From positions 434,001 through 498,000 of the forward strand of contig CP099988.1 in assembly GCA_024167805.1 (NCBI GenBank): a stretch of 64,000 nt of DNA, in the 5' to 3' direction. Under the pieces are notes generated by a model. The model saw nothing but the letters and a program-made list of their open reading frames with translations. It was not told the origin of the DNA and did no database searches. The translations under genes and the position numbers were made by a program. This stretch comes from Methanobacterium sp. ERen5. GTDB taxonomy: Archaea > Methanobacteriota > Methanobacteria > Methanobacteriales > Methanobacteriaceae. This document shows, in pieces, positions 1-8,459 of this stretch (position 1 is its first letter; each line of letters begins with the position of its first letter).

Positions 1-1081
1 GAAAAAAGTATACGATGAAGATAAATATGTATATTCCCGAGTAAATCAAGTGAAAAATACTATTAAACCTGAATTATATAAGGAATCCAATGATGAAATC
101 AAAACCCAATTCATTAGTAATTCTAAAAAAGATCAGAAAACTATAAACAAAATGGAGTCTAATATCAAACCTGAAATAATTAAAAATATTTATCCTAGTT
201 TTGTTTCAAAAGATTTACTTTTAATATTTTTAGTTACAATACTCAGTGTTGTATTTACTGTCACTCCCAAATTGAATGATACATATATCAGAACCATTCT
301 TGGACTGCTATTTATACTATTTATACCAGGATATTCATTAATCACAGCATTGTTTCCAAAAAAAGATGATTTAGACTGTATTGAACGCATTGCTTTGAGT
401 TTTGGCGTGAGTATTAGTTTAACAGCTATTTTTAGTTTATTATTGAAGTTTTCTTTTCTTAAATATTTAACGTATGGAATCAAATTAATACAGTTCAATA
501 ACCTAAACTATGCATCACTAACTATTATCCTTTCGTCATTCACATTAATAATGTTATTAATATCCTATATTAAACGTAAAAGAGTTCCAGAAGGTGAAAA
601 ATTCTTTGTAAACTTTGGAGGATTTATAACATCCATCAAATGTAGTTTTGAGGGCGAGTCAAGAACCAGTAAAATTCTTTCAATAATACTTATAATCACA
701 ATTTTACTCGCAATATCCACAACTGTTTTCATCATCTTAAAACCCAAACAGGGAGAATCATTCACAGAATTTTATATTTTAGGCCCCAATGGTAAGGCAA
801 GTGATTATCCAACCAATTTAACAGTTGGTCAAAATGGCACAGTTATAATTGGTGTTGTTAACCATGAATATCAAACAGAAAACTACGAATTGGTTGTTAA
901 ATCTAACGGCACAGTAATGAACCAACAAAATATAACCTTAACCAATGGTAACCAAACACAGATACCCTACAGTTTCACTGCCGGTTCTGCAGGATACAAA
1001 AATATTGAATTCTTGCTTTACAAGTTGCCAGATACAACTAATGTGTACAGGTCGCTTCATTTGTACGTGAACATGACCTGA
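1..1081 (+). CDS. DUF1616 family membrane protein (5' end cut by window)
   Basis: This is a membrane protein of unknown function that matches the DUF1616 pattern: a cluster of four or so hydrophobic segments containing GLLFILFIPGYSLITALFP, followed by a polar extracellular-looking domain. The reading frame is open all the way to base 2 of the window with no stop, so the GTG at 50 is probably internal and the true N terminus lies upstream. Transmembrane segments are visible at about residues 55-70, 80-100, 110-130 and 160-175 counted from that GTG, with another at 210-230. The C-terminal ~100 residues form a soluble beta-rich domain (FYILGPNGKASDYPTN, then NGTVIIGVVNHEYQ), typical of the Ig-like tail of DUF1616 proteins in methanogens. 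In related archaea these genes often lie beside glycosylation or cell-surface genes; the glycosyltransferase at 6031 fits that loosely. The function is inferred only at the level of a cell-envelope role. Confidence 0.75.
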   Translation, partial: KKVYDEDKYVYSRVNQVKNTIKPELYKESNDEIKTQFISNSKKDQKTINKMESNIKPEIIKNIYPSFVSKDLLLIFLVTILSVVFTVTPKLNDTYIRTILGLLFILFIPGYSLITALFPKKDDLDCIERIALSFGVSISLTAIFSLLLKFSFLKYLTYGIKLIQFNNLNYASLTIILSSFTLIMLLISYIKRKRVPEGEKFFVNFGGFITSIKCSFEGESRTSKILSIILIITILLAISTTVFIILKPKQGESFTEFYILGPNGKASDYPTNLTVGQNGTVIIGVVNHEYQTENYELVVKSNGTVMNQQNITLTNGNQTQIPYSFTAGSAGYKNIEFLLYKLPDTTNVYRSLHLYVNMT

Positions 1082-1277
1082 ATAATTAAAGAATTCAAAA
1101 TTCATTTAAAATGTAACATGTAAAACTGAACATGTAAAATGCTGGAAATGAGTTTTAGAATTGTTTTTGTTAGACATTAACAAAACAGAGTTTTTGATTA
1201 AACTGATTTAAAAAATTATCTTGAAATAAAACTTGATATTTAAAAAAAGGGAAAATAACGAGAAAAATATAGAAAAT

Positions 1278-1287
1278 CATATATATC
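1278..1287 (+). promoter_or_regulatory. Candidate TATA box for the small membrane protein at 1310
   Basis: An A/T run of TATA-box type lies about 25-30 bases upstream of the ATG at 1310. No GGTG or GAGG ribosome site is visible before that ATG, so transcription would begin at or just before the start codon and the mRNA may be leaderless. This is inferred from spacing only. Confidence 0.35.
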
Positions 1288-1309
1288 ATAATAATTAGAT
1301 CATAATAGT

Positions 1310-1543
1310 ATGATATCTACAGTAACCACAACCACAACTACGGTAACAACTACTGAGGTTATGGCTTACAGTATTATTGCGGTAATTGCTTTGATAGCAT
1401 TACTGGCACTTAAAGAGATATTAAGTTCTGAAACTGAGAACAAAACCATGAAATCTTTTGTTACAGGATCAAATATTGCCATCGTACCATTACTACTGGT
1501 ATTTGTAGCAGTTGTAGCATATAAGGTGGTAACAGTTCTTTAA
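1310..1543 (+). CDS. Small two-helix membrane protein, Thr-rich N terminus
   Basis: A 77-residue protein of unknown function. It opens with a run of Thr and Val (TVTTTTTTVTTTEV), followed by a hydrophobic helix (MAYSIIAVIALIALLALKEI), a short polar loop with SSETENKT, and a second hydrophobic helix at the C terminus. The Thr-rich N terminus looks suited to the cell exterior. It ends 12 bases before the lipoprotein gene at 1556, so the two are probably co-transcribed. The hydropathy pattern and the downstream gene support a real gene; no family is recognised. Confidence 0.65.
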   Translation: MISTVTTTTTTVTTTEVMAYSIIAVIALIALLALKEILSSETENKTMKSFVTGSNIAIVPLLLVFVAVVAYKVVTVL

Positions 1544-1555
1544 GGAGCTTGTATT

Positions 1556-2191
1556 ATGAAAAACAGTAAAAATGCAATAATTCTTTTGGTCATATTAGTA
1601 CTCATAGCAGTTGCTGTAAGCGGATGTACAAGCAAATCCAACTCCACTGTAAATCAATCATCAACTAAATTAGCTTTTTCTAACAACGGTACAACCTGGT
1701 TCCATTTTGATGCTGTCATTGAAAATCTGACACTCAAAAATGGTACAGTACAAAATTACTACGTTGATGGATACATCAAACCAAATGGTAATGTAACAAT
1801 GGACTTAAGCAGTTTAGCAGGATATGGAAATGAACCATTACCCGCAGGAACCACAGTCAGAGTTTTAGCATGGAAGGGATTGTCTAACCAGACTTTAGCT
1901 TCCAACAGCAGTGACATGAATCTTGTCATGCAGGGCTGGTCTAAAAACCTACAACCACAAAATGATGATCTTAAATACAACGTAACAGTACAGAACTTAC
2001 CTGTTAACCAGTTACCAGCAAACATAACTGACAATGCAATAATCATCAACACAGATCCTGCAACCATAACAGGCAACGGATCCTCAACAGAGCCCGTATT
2101 TGAAGAAGAAATATTTACAGTTGATGGAAACGGTAAAGTTACCATGGTATTTGTAACACCCGCAACACTATGTAACATCCTAGCAACATAG
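1556..2191 (+). CDS. Putative surface lipoprotein
   Basis: A 211-residue exported protein. Residues 5-24 are a hydrophobic signal sequence ending in a lipobox-like VAVSGC, after which a Ser/Asn/Thr-rich linker leads into a beta-rich domain with many N-x-S/T sites. The Cys at about residue 24 would be the lipid attachment point. The gene follows the small membrane protein at 1310 with a ribosome site AAGGAGCTTG ahead of the ATG. No catalytic motif is recognisable. A substrate-binding or structural envelope role is possible but not supported by the sequence. Confidence 0.7.
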   Translation: MKNSKNAIILLVILVLIAVAVSGCTSKSNSTVNQSSTKLAFSNNGTTWFHFDAVIENLTLKNGTVQNYYVDGYIKPNGNVTMDLSSLAGYGNEPLPAGTTVRVLAWKGLSNQTLASNSSDMNLVMQGWSKNLQPQNDDLKYNVTVQNLPVNQLPANITDNAIIINTDPATITGNGSSTEPVFEEEIFTVDGNGKVTMVFVTPATLCNILAT

Positions 2192-2206
2192 TGCTAATCC
2201 AAACAC

Positions 2207-2224
2207 TTTCTTTTTTTATTTTTT
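2207..2224 (+). terminator. T-rich terminator candidate
   Basis: Within 15-33 bases after the stop of the lipoprotein gene there is a long T tract interrupted by single C and A residues, the form expected of intrinsic archaeal terminators. No stem-loop is needed or seen. Confidence 0.4.
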
Positions 2225-2244
2225 AGTTTCTTAACTTAATTGAA

Positions 2245-2856
2245 GTGATACTAGTGAACAAATCCAAAATAGGCATCATAATAATTTTAATTATTGTCAT
2301 GGGCTCTGCTACAGCATACATTACAAGGGACAGTCTCATGAGCTACGCATTTAACCAGATGAATTACAACTACACTGGTTATACATCCATACCTAACAAC
2401 ACCCACAATGGAGGATCACTTGGTGGTACCTATAATGTTTATGGTAAAGGTGAGCACTTCAACTTCAAAGTAGATATGAAAGGGGCCGATCAGTACGAAG
2501 ATCCTCTTTGTTACACAAGTAGTGGTCTCACAGGAAATGGAACTGTTGACACCATCAATGTAACATCCAACACTGTTAAGGATCTTTTTAATAGAGATTT
2601 TAAATCTGCAATGTTTGAAACGCCGGTTACAGGTCATTTTGATATGAAATGTGCTGCATGGACAGGTTTCAGTAACTTCACAAACAACGGAACAGATTTC
2701 ATTGGATACTTTAAGATCAATGGCCCCATGACAGATTTTGAAGGCACATACAGATTTGTACCCCAAGGTACAAGGATAGCTGTTGTATCAAGCTATCTAT
2801 GGTGGAATGTAAACTCAACAAACAAAACACAAATAAACAAGACATATTACATTTGA
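2245..2856 (+). CDS. Secreted or membrane-anchored protein of unknown function
   Basis: A 203-residue protein with one N-terminal hydrophobic helix (about residues 8-24, IGIIIILIIVMGSATAYI) and an exported domain rich in Asn, Thr, Gly and aromatic residues. Two in-frame GTG starts lie at 2245 and 2254; the helix is present in either version. There is no lipobox, so the helix is either a signal anchor or a cleaved signal. The domain resembles the Asn/Thr-rich surface proteins common in this group but matches no family that I recognise. It stands between a T-rich tract and a gene of opposite orientation, so it is probably transcribed alone. Confidence 0.6.
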   Translation: MILVNKSKIGIIIILIIVMGSATAYITRDSLMSYAFNQMNYNYTGYTSIPNNTHNGGSLGGTYNVYGKGEHFNFKVDMKGADQYEDPLCYTSSGLTGNGTVDTINVTSNTVKDLFNRDFKSAMFETPVTGHFDMKCAAWTGFSNFTNNGTDFIGYFKINGPMTDFEGTYRFVPQGTRIAVVSSYLWWNVNSTNKTQINKTYYI

Positions 2857-3067
2857 TAAGTAAAAAGTTAATTCATCTTGAATGTAGGTATAAATTATTT
2901 TAATATTTCATTTCTTATTATATTTTTATGTTTACTGTTTTAGAAAATTAGATTTAATGAAAAGTTCTTTTCTTTGAAATATTTATCAAGTTTCAGATTG
3001 TTCATGAGGATATTTGAGCATCATTTAATGTTCAATGTTTCAATACATATATTCTCCATTGATTATC

Positions 3068-4402
3068 TCAAATTATTGGAAGGTAGTGGAACAATAGTGG
3101 AGCGTAGAAAGGAACTATTAAAAACAGAAATGAATTTGATATTCCGTGGGAGAGTGTTACACCTACAATACTTCTGGTTTTTTGGAATGCATATCCATAG
3201 AAGAGTGCCACACCAAACACAAAAATTAAATCATAAAAGTTGTCCCAGCCTATGTGGAGGGCTGTGAAAAGTACTGCGGTGTAAATTAGTCCCAGAGCTA
3301 TTCCAAATGTGTTTTCTGCATTTTTTTGTATGATTCCCCTAAAGAGTAATTCTTCAGCCAGTCCAGTTGAGATTATTAGTATTATTGAAGCTATCAAGAG
3401 ATTTAAAGGATTTAAAACTGCTATGAGTGGTTTGGGTTGGAGAATTATGTACTCGATGGTTCCTAAAAATATTCCTGTTAACGCTATTAATAATTGTACC
3501 TTTTTGTTCCCCCATATGAGTCCTATGTGCTGTCTAGTTAGGCCCTGATTCTTCATAATGGTGTATGCTGCTGCAAAGAGAGGTAATGCGATGATTGGGA
3601 ACCAGTATAATGGTTGGATCTGCATGAGTGGTATTGAAAGTCCTATGATCCTTATCATTGGCAGCGCCATCATTGATCTGAGCAAAACTGAGTAGTTGTA
3701 GGACACGTTTAATGATGAGTTCACTAATAGGGCCATTAGTATTAATGCTTCGATAATTAGTCCTGTTTCTTTGTTTAGAAAGGTTACTGTAAGTTCAGCT
3801 ATGATCAATGCAAAAACATAGCTTATTGCCAGGATTTTTTCGTTCCTAGATGTTTTTTGTTTGCCCCTTTCGGAAGAAAGGTGCTGGATCTTGTCATTAA
3901 TAGTTTCCTGTTTATTCTTGACTTTAACTTTCCGGTAGAGCGATAATGATCGTCTGTACTCCATTATTGCGTCTTCCCAAGCTCCCTGTGCCTCATAGGT
4001 ACCTGCGGTTAATGATATGATTGCTGCCTTTCTTTCTCGATCAGATCTGTTCTCGAATTTGGACTCGGCATCAACGTAGTAATTTCTTGCATCCGCATAT
4101 TTTTCCTGCTTTTCGTGTATTAGTCCTAAGCCTGTTAGAGCGTAACCTTCACCGACAGCGTCATCAGCAGTTTTGTAGGTTTTTAACGATTTTTTGTAGT
4201 AGTTATGGGCATTTTCGTAGTTTTCCTTTTCAATGTAGATATTGCCTATTTCAAGTAGAGCATCTGCCTCAGTTTTTTTGTCTTCAGCACCTTTAAGGTA
4301 ATCTAGAGCCTTAAAATAGTAGGTCAATGCCTTGTCGAGACTGCCCAATTCATGGAATTTGGATCCCTGGTTTAAGTATTCTTGAGCATCATGCTGAATC
4401 AT
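3068..4402 (-). CDS. TPR repeats fused to CPBP (CAAX-type) intramembrane metalloprotease
   Basis: A 444-residue fusion. Residues 1-180 are about four tetratricopeptide repeats, seen in segments such as ALLEIGNIYIEKENYENAHN and ALTGLGLIHEKQEKYADARN. A basic hinge leads into a membrane domain of about eight helices (residues 190-444) that carries the three CPBP motifs: EELLFRG near residue 352, FTALHIG near 381 and HGISN near 427. The paired Glu and the His residues are the expected metal/catalytic residues of the ABI/CAAX protease family, so the protease part looks intact. The TPR part probably recruits a protein partner on the cytoplasmic side. It starts with ATG at 4402 and is divergent from the SDR gene at 4584, sharing an AT-rich promoter region. 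The substrate is unknown. Confidence 0.85.
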   Translation of the reverse strand: MIQHDAQEYLNQGSKFHELGSLDKALTYYFKALDYLKGAEDKKTEADALLEIGNIYIEKENYENAHNYYKKSLKTYKTADDAVGEGYALTGLGLIHEKQEKYADARNYYVDAESKFENRSDRERKAAIISLTAGTYEAQGAWEDAIMEYRRSLSLYRKVKVKNKQETINDKIQHLSSERGKQKTSRNEKILAISYVFALIIAELTVTFLNKETGLIIEALILMALLVNSSLNVSYNYSVLLRSMMALPMIRIIGLSIPLMQIQPLYWFPIIALPLFAAAYTIMKNQGLTRQHIGLIWGNKKVQLLIALTGIFLGTIEYIILQPKPLIAVLNPLNLLIASIILIISTGLAEELLFRGIIQKNAENTFGIALGLIYTAVLFTALHIGWDNFYDLIFVFGVALFYGYAFQKTRSIVGVTLSHGISNSFLFLIVPFYAPLLFHYLPII

Positions 4403-4583
4403 TATTTTATTTCTCCTACAAATTTTTCTGAATCAAAGGGGTGAAAGTTTTAAACCTTTTAAAACTCTATTTATTTATAAAGAATATATATTTAACCATA
4501 GATATTAGATTTCAGCTTGATTTTAATAAAATGAATGTTTAAACTGGGTAAAATTGAACCTTAATAAGATAAATGGTGATGTT

Positions 4584-5801
4584 ATGGATTTGAAAGATAA
4601 GAATATATTGATTACAGGTGCTGATGGATTTGTTGGATCATACCTTGCAGAGGAACTTATTAAAAATGGAGCCACTGTATATGGATTGATTCAAAGGGGA
4701 ACTCATGGTATTTACTCTCAAAATTTAGTTAATCATGGGATTGAGGATGATCTTAAAATTGTGGAGGGTGATTTGACTGATATCACGTCCCTTGCAGGTG
4801 CATTGGATCTTTCTGAACCCGAATATGTCTTTCATTTGGCTGCCCAGTCATTCATACCTGCATCCTTCAAGGATCCATTGAAGACCCAGATGATAAATGC
4901 CAATGGAACTAGCAATCTGCTTGAAGCCATCCGGATCAAGGATTTAAATCCTAAAGTTGTGTTTGCAGGTTCTAGTGATGAGTATGGTCTTGTTATAAGT
5001 TCAGAGGAGCAGTATGAAACCCTTAAATCGAAGTATGGAGTTGTTTTTCCAGAGCCAGTTTCCATCCCTGAACTTCCAATTAAAGAATCCAATCCATTGA
5101 GACCAATGTCTCCCTACGCAACATCCAAGGTGTACTGTGAGTATTTGATGAGGAATTATCATGACTCCTTTGGTTTGGACACTGTGGTTTCGAGGGCATT
5201 CAACCATGAAGGTGCTGGAAGAGGCGACATGTTCGTTACCTCAGTTGTGACAAGGCAGGTTTCAGATTTGAAGGCAGGTAAAATTGATGGTATCAGGATA
5301 GGGAACGTGAATGCACTCAAGGACTGGTCACATGTTAAGGATGTTGTGAATGGTTACATGCAGCTTGCAGCCCACGGTGTGTCTGGTGATGTTTACAACC
5401 AGGGAGCCATGCGAACCAACAGTGTGTTGAGCTACATACTACTGAGTCTTGAAACAGCAGGATACAGCATTGAAAAAATTGAAACCTTTAATGGTGAGAA
5501 GATGATGAAGGATCCTGCAGTCACAAACAACGACACTGTTTTTGGTGTTAAGTTCGAAAAAACTGCTGTTGACTCTGCTATCCTCGAAGAAGGTTTAGAG
5601 TACAAGGCCCAAAATGGTGGCATCAATGTATTCACAGATAATGGCAAAGTTGCCATAGAGTTTGATCCTGAAAGGTTCAGACCTTCAGAGGTACCAATAA
5701 GCCTGTGTGATAACACCAAAATAAGGAGTATTGGAGCAAAGTACAGTTACTCCCTTAAGGACATCATCAGGGATCAGTTGGATTACTTAAAACCCAAATA
5801 A
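4584..5801 (+). CDS. NAD-dependent sugar-nucleotide epimerase/dehydratase, GDP-mannose 4,6-dehydratase-like
   Basis: A 405-residue extended short-chain dehydrogenase. The Rossmann motif ITGADGFVGSYLAEEL is at residues 9-24, a conserved SSDEYG lies near 130, and the catalytic YxxxK is seen as SPYATSKVYCEYL near 180. The C terminus (RFRPSEVP, then the Lys-containing tail) resembles GDP-mannose 4,6-dehydratases, but the family also contains UDP-sugar 4-epimerases, so substrate is not certain. It would make an activated deoxy- or epimerised sugar for surface glycans. The ATG at 4584 is chosen because GGTGAT lies just upstream and the Rossmann fold starts immediately; an in-frame start 30 bases earlier has no ribosome site. 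The glycosyltransferase gene follows on the same strand. Confidence 0.85.
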   Translation: MDLKDKNILITGADGFVGSYLAEELIKNGATVYGLIQRGTHGIYSQNLVNHGIEDDLKIVEGDLTDITSLAGALDLSEPEYVFHLAAQSFIPASFKDPLKTQMINANGTSNLLEAIRIKDLNPKVVFAGSSDEYGLVISSEEQYETLKSKYGVVFPEPVSIPELPIKESNPLRPMSPYATSKVYCEYLMRNYHDSFGLDTVVSRAFNHEGAGRGDMFVTSVVTRQVSDLKAGKIDGIRIGNVNALKDWSHVKDVVNGYMQLAAHGVSGDVYNQGAMRTNSVLSYILLSLETAGYSIEKIETFNGEKMMKDPAVTNNDTVFGVKFEKTAVDSAILEEGLEYKAQNGGINVFTDNGKVAIEFDPERFRPSEVPISLCDNTKIRSIGAKYSYSLKDIIRDQLDYLKPK

Positions 5802-6030
5802 ATAGGATTTATTACCATTATTTTAACTAGTAATAAGGATTTGGTTCACCATATGGTCAAAAAAGGGCGACGTATCTATATACAATGGATTACATAATAA
5901 ATCACAGTTTAAACATCCTAGTGTTTGGTGGCAAACAACGGGCTACTGTTTTAGATACAAAATTTCTGTGCAGCATTTATCACAGGATAACAATAAGTTT
6001 AATCTATTTAAAGGGGTTAGGGGACAATTG

Positions 6031-7311
6031 ATGAACAAAATTAAAGTTTTAGTGGTGGAGGACGAAAGTGTAGTTGCTGTTGGGATCAAAAAACAGCTGA
6101 AGGATCTTGGGTTTGAAGTTGTGGGAACTCCAGCCACAGGAAAAGAAGCAATAAATATAGCTCTCCAAAAGAATCCCGATATTATTCTAATGGACATTGT
6201 TCTTCAGGGAGAAATGGATGGAATTGAAACCGCCGAGGTTATTCAGTCACACATGGATACACCAATCATATACATTACTGCCTACTTCGATGAGGAAGTA
6301 TTAAGAAGGGCCAAATTAACAGAACCCTACGCCTACATGATTAAACCGATTAAAACAAGTGAATTAAATGCTAATCTACAGATGGCTGTCTACAAATACA
6401 AATCTGAAAAGAAGAAAGATGAAATTTCCCAGCAGATCACAGCCATAATTCCCGCTTACAACGAACAGGTTTCAATAGGAAGTGTGGTTTTAAAGACACG
6501 GATGTATGTGGACAGGGTAATTGTTATTGATGATGGGAGTTCAGACAGAACTGAAGAGATTGCAGTCCTTGCAGGTGCTGAAATAGTGAAACATCCTGCT
6601 AATCGGGGAAAGGGTAAAGCACTTGAAACAGGATTTAATGCGGCCAAAGGCTCTGAGATCCTGATAACCTTGGATGGCGATGGTCAACACAATGTGACAG
6701 ACATACCAAAACTTATTAAGCCCATTATAAATGGAGAAGCAGATATCGTTAATGGAAGCAGGTACATGGATGGTGATGATAAGGACACACCAACCTACAG
6801 GAGGGTGGGGCAAAATGTGCTGGATGTGGCAACCAACTTCAATGCAAGGAGCGATATAACCGACAGTCAAAGTGGATTTAGAGCTTTTGCTGCTTACACC
6901 ATTCCCGCTTTTAAATTTAGAGAATCTGGTTATGGTATTGAAAGTGAAATGATAATTGAAGCCTCAAATGCAGGTTTCAGAATAAAAGAAGTACCCATAG
7001 GTGTGAGGTATGATGTGAACGGTTCTAAAAAACATCCCCTAACCCATGGTATTGGTGTATTGGTTAAGGTACTGCGGGATATGGAATTTAACAGACCACT
7101 TTACTACTTCACATTTCCAGGAGCAGCCATGATCATCATTGGTTTGTTAGCGGGTTTGATCTTCTTTGGAGAATACCTGAATCATGAAACAAGCTCCCTT
7201 GCACCGACCACTTTAGCTGCGCTTCTAACACTTGCAGGTACCTTCATAGCATTTACCGGTATCATACTCCATTCAATGAGTAGGATGATCGAACGAACCA
7301 TGGGTAACTGA
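6031..7311 (+). CDS. Response-regulator receiver domain fused to family 2 glycosyltransferase
   Basis: A 426-residue protein of unusual architecture. Residues 1-120 form a complete receiver domain: acidic pair in VVEDES, phosphate-accepting Asp in ILMDIVL near residue 53, Thr in IIYITAY near 82 and Lys in MIKPIK near 104. After a basic linker, residues 133-340 are a GT-A glycosyltransferase of the dolichyl-phosphate mannose/glucose synthase type (TAIIPAYNE, VIDDGSSDRT, metal-binding TLDGDGQHN, QSGFRAF). Two transmembrane helices at about 345-370 and 385-415 anchor it in the membrane. It probably transfers a sugar to a polyprenyl phosphate, with activity possibly tuned by phosphorylation. The start at 6031 is preceded by AGGGGAC; an earlier in-frame start at 5968 lacks a site. 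No histidine kinase is in the window. Confidence 0.85.
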   Translation: MNKIKVLVVEDESVVAVGIKKQLKDLGFEVVGTPATGKEAINIALQKNPDIILMDIVLQGEMDGIETAEVIQSHMDTPIIYITAYFDEEVLRRAKLTEPYAYMIKPIKTSELNANLQMAVYKYKSEKKKDEISQQITAIIPAYNEQVSIGSVVLKTRMYVDRVIVIDDGSSDRTEEIAVLAGAEIVKHPANRGKGKALETGFNAAKGSEILITLDGDGQHNVTDIPKLIKPIINGEADIVNGSRYMDGDDKDTPTYRRVGQNVLDVATNFNARSDITDSQSGFRAFAAYTIPAFKFRESGYGIESEMIIEASNAGFRIKEVPIGVRYDVNGSKKHPLTHGIGVLVKVLRDMEFNRPLYYFTFPGAAMIIIGLLAGLIFFGEYLNHETSSLAPTTLAALLTLAGTFIAFTGIILHSMSRMIERTMGN

Positions 7312-7494
7312 TTACAGTATTGACATGACCCATTATTATTGATAAATAAAAATCAATTTCAAACTATTCTTTTTTAGATACCTAACATTATATTATCACA
7401 GAAACAAAAAAATGGATCATGTGGAATTTAATATTATTTTAATGAGCCTGTTAAAATGTGCTTAAAAAAATTTTTGTTGGTTGGTCTGATAACA

Positions 7495-8397
7495 ATGGAT
7501 ATCAAGATATATATCGTAAGTTCAGGAGAGTATGGTCTTAGGATAATTAACAATATTGCTAAAAATGGTTTTGCAGCTTCTATTGTGGGCATGCACGAAT
7601 TTCCAGATGATCTTCCAGAATTCATTGACAACCCCCAAAGTTACATACCAAAAGATATTCCAGAATCTGATCTCATCCTAGCATTGGGACTCCGGGGAGA
7701 TATAAATTTAACACTCCCAATTATTGCATCAAAGGCAGGGGCCAAAGCAGTTATTTCAGAAATTCATGACCCTACCCAACTGCCACCTGGCCTTCAAAGG
7801 GAGGTTGAAGAGTCCGCAGGAGATATTAAAATTGTTTTTGCAAAGCCATTCTGTTCTCTTAAACCTGTGGGTGATGAAGTTGTGGATGAATTTGCCAGAT
7901 ACTTCGGCAAACCAGAACTTAAAATTGAATCTAATAAACTTATCAAGAACGTGGAAGTCATCTGTGGAGCACCATGTGGTTCAACACAATTCGTTGCAGA
8001 TGAACTTGAAGGTTTTCCAGTTGAAGATGCTGAACTTGAATCTGGAAACAAAATACACAACTATCCCTGCATAGCTTCCATGGCCACAGATCCTGTGGTT
8101 GGAGACACCATTCTACACCTTGCAGGCTACAAAATCAAGGAAGCAGTCAAGGCAGGAGTGGGATTTGCAACAAAGTCTGCCGTTGTTGACAAGGATGCAT
8201 GTATGGGTGGAATTGATTGTGACCACAACTGCGTGGATGTGTGTCCGAATGTTAAAATTGGCGATGACACCGTGACTGTTGATGAAGACAAAAAGGCAGT
8301 TATAAATCCAGTTTCATGTGGTTGTTGCGAAATATGTGTCCGGGAATGTCCCTACGGTGCAATTGAAATAGTAGAAGAGAAAATTGATATAACGTGA
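7495..8397 (+). CDS. DUF166 family protein with C-terminal 2x[4Fe-4S] ferredoxin domain
   Basis: A 300-residue protein. The N-terminal ~215 residues match the archaeal DUF166 family, sometimes labelled thymidylate synthase in older annotations without proof; motifs seen are VSSGEYGLRIINNI at the start, EIHDPTQLPPGL near 100 and CGAPCGSTQF near 163. The C-terminal ~70 residues are a bacterial-type ferredoxin domain with two Cys clusters: a first cluster with an unusual spacing (CMGGIDCDHNCVDVCP) and a second CGCCEICVRECPYG. A redox role in methanogen-specific metabolism is inferred, with no known reaction. The start at 7495 (MDIKIYIVSSG) fits the family start better than the upstream ATG at 7456. 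The cobM gene follows by 62 bases on the same strand. Confidence 0.8.
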   Translation: MDIKIYIVSSGEYGLRIINNIAKNGFAASIVGMHEFPDDLPEFIDNPQSYIPKDIPESDLILALGLRGDINLTLPIIASKAGAKAVISEIHDPTQLPPGLQREVEESAGDIKIVFAKPFCSLKPVGDEVVDEFARYFGKPELKIESNKLIKNVEVICGAPCGSTQFVADELEGFPVEDAELESGNKIHNYPCIASMATDPVVGDTILHLAGYKIKEAVKAGVGFATKSAVVDKDACMGGIDCDHNCVDVCPNVKIGDDTVTVDEDKKAVINPVSCGCCEICVRECPYGAIEIVEEKIDIT

Positions 8398-8459
8398 ATA
8401 TAAAATAAAATTTTTAGGATCATAATTTTAATGAATTTATTATTTGGAGAAGTACTAAT

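Noticed and set aside
2974..3267. A 97-codon plus-strand ORF over the 3' end of the CPBP protease gene
   Set aside because: Overlaps the protease motif region on the other strand and has no ribosome site.
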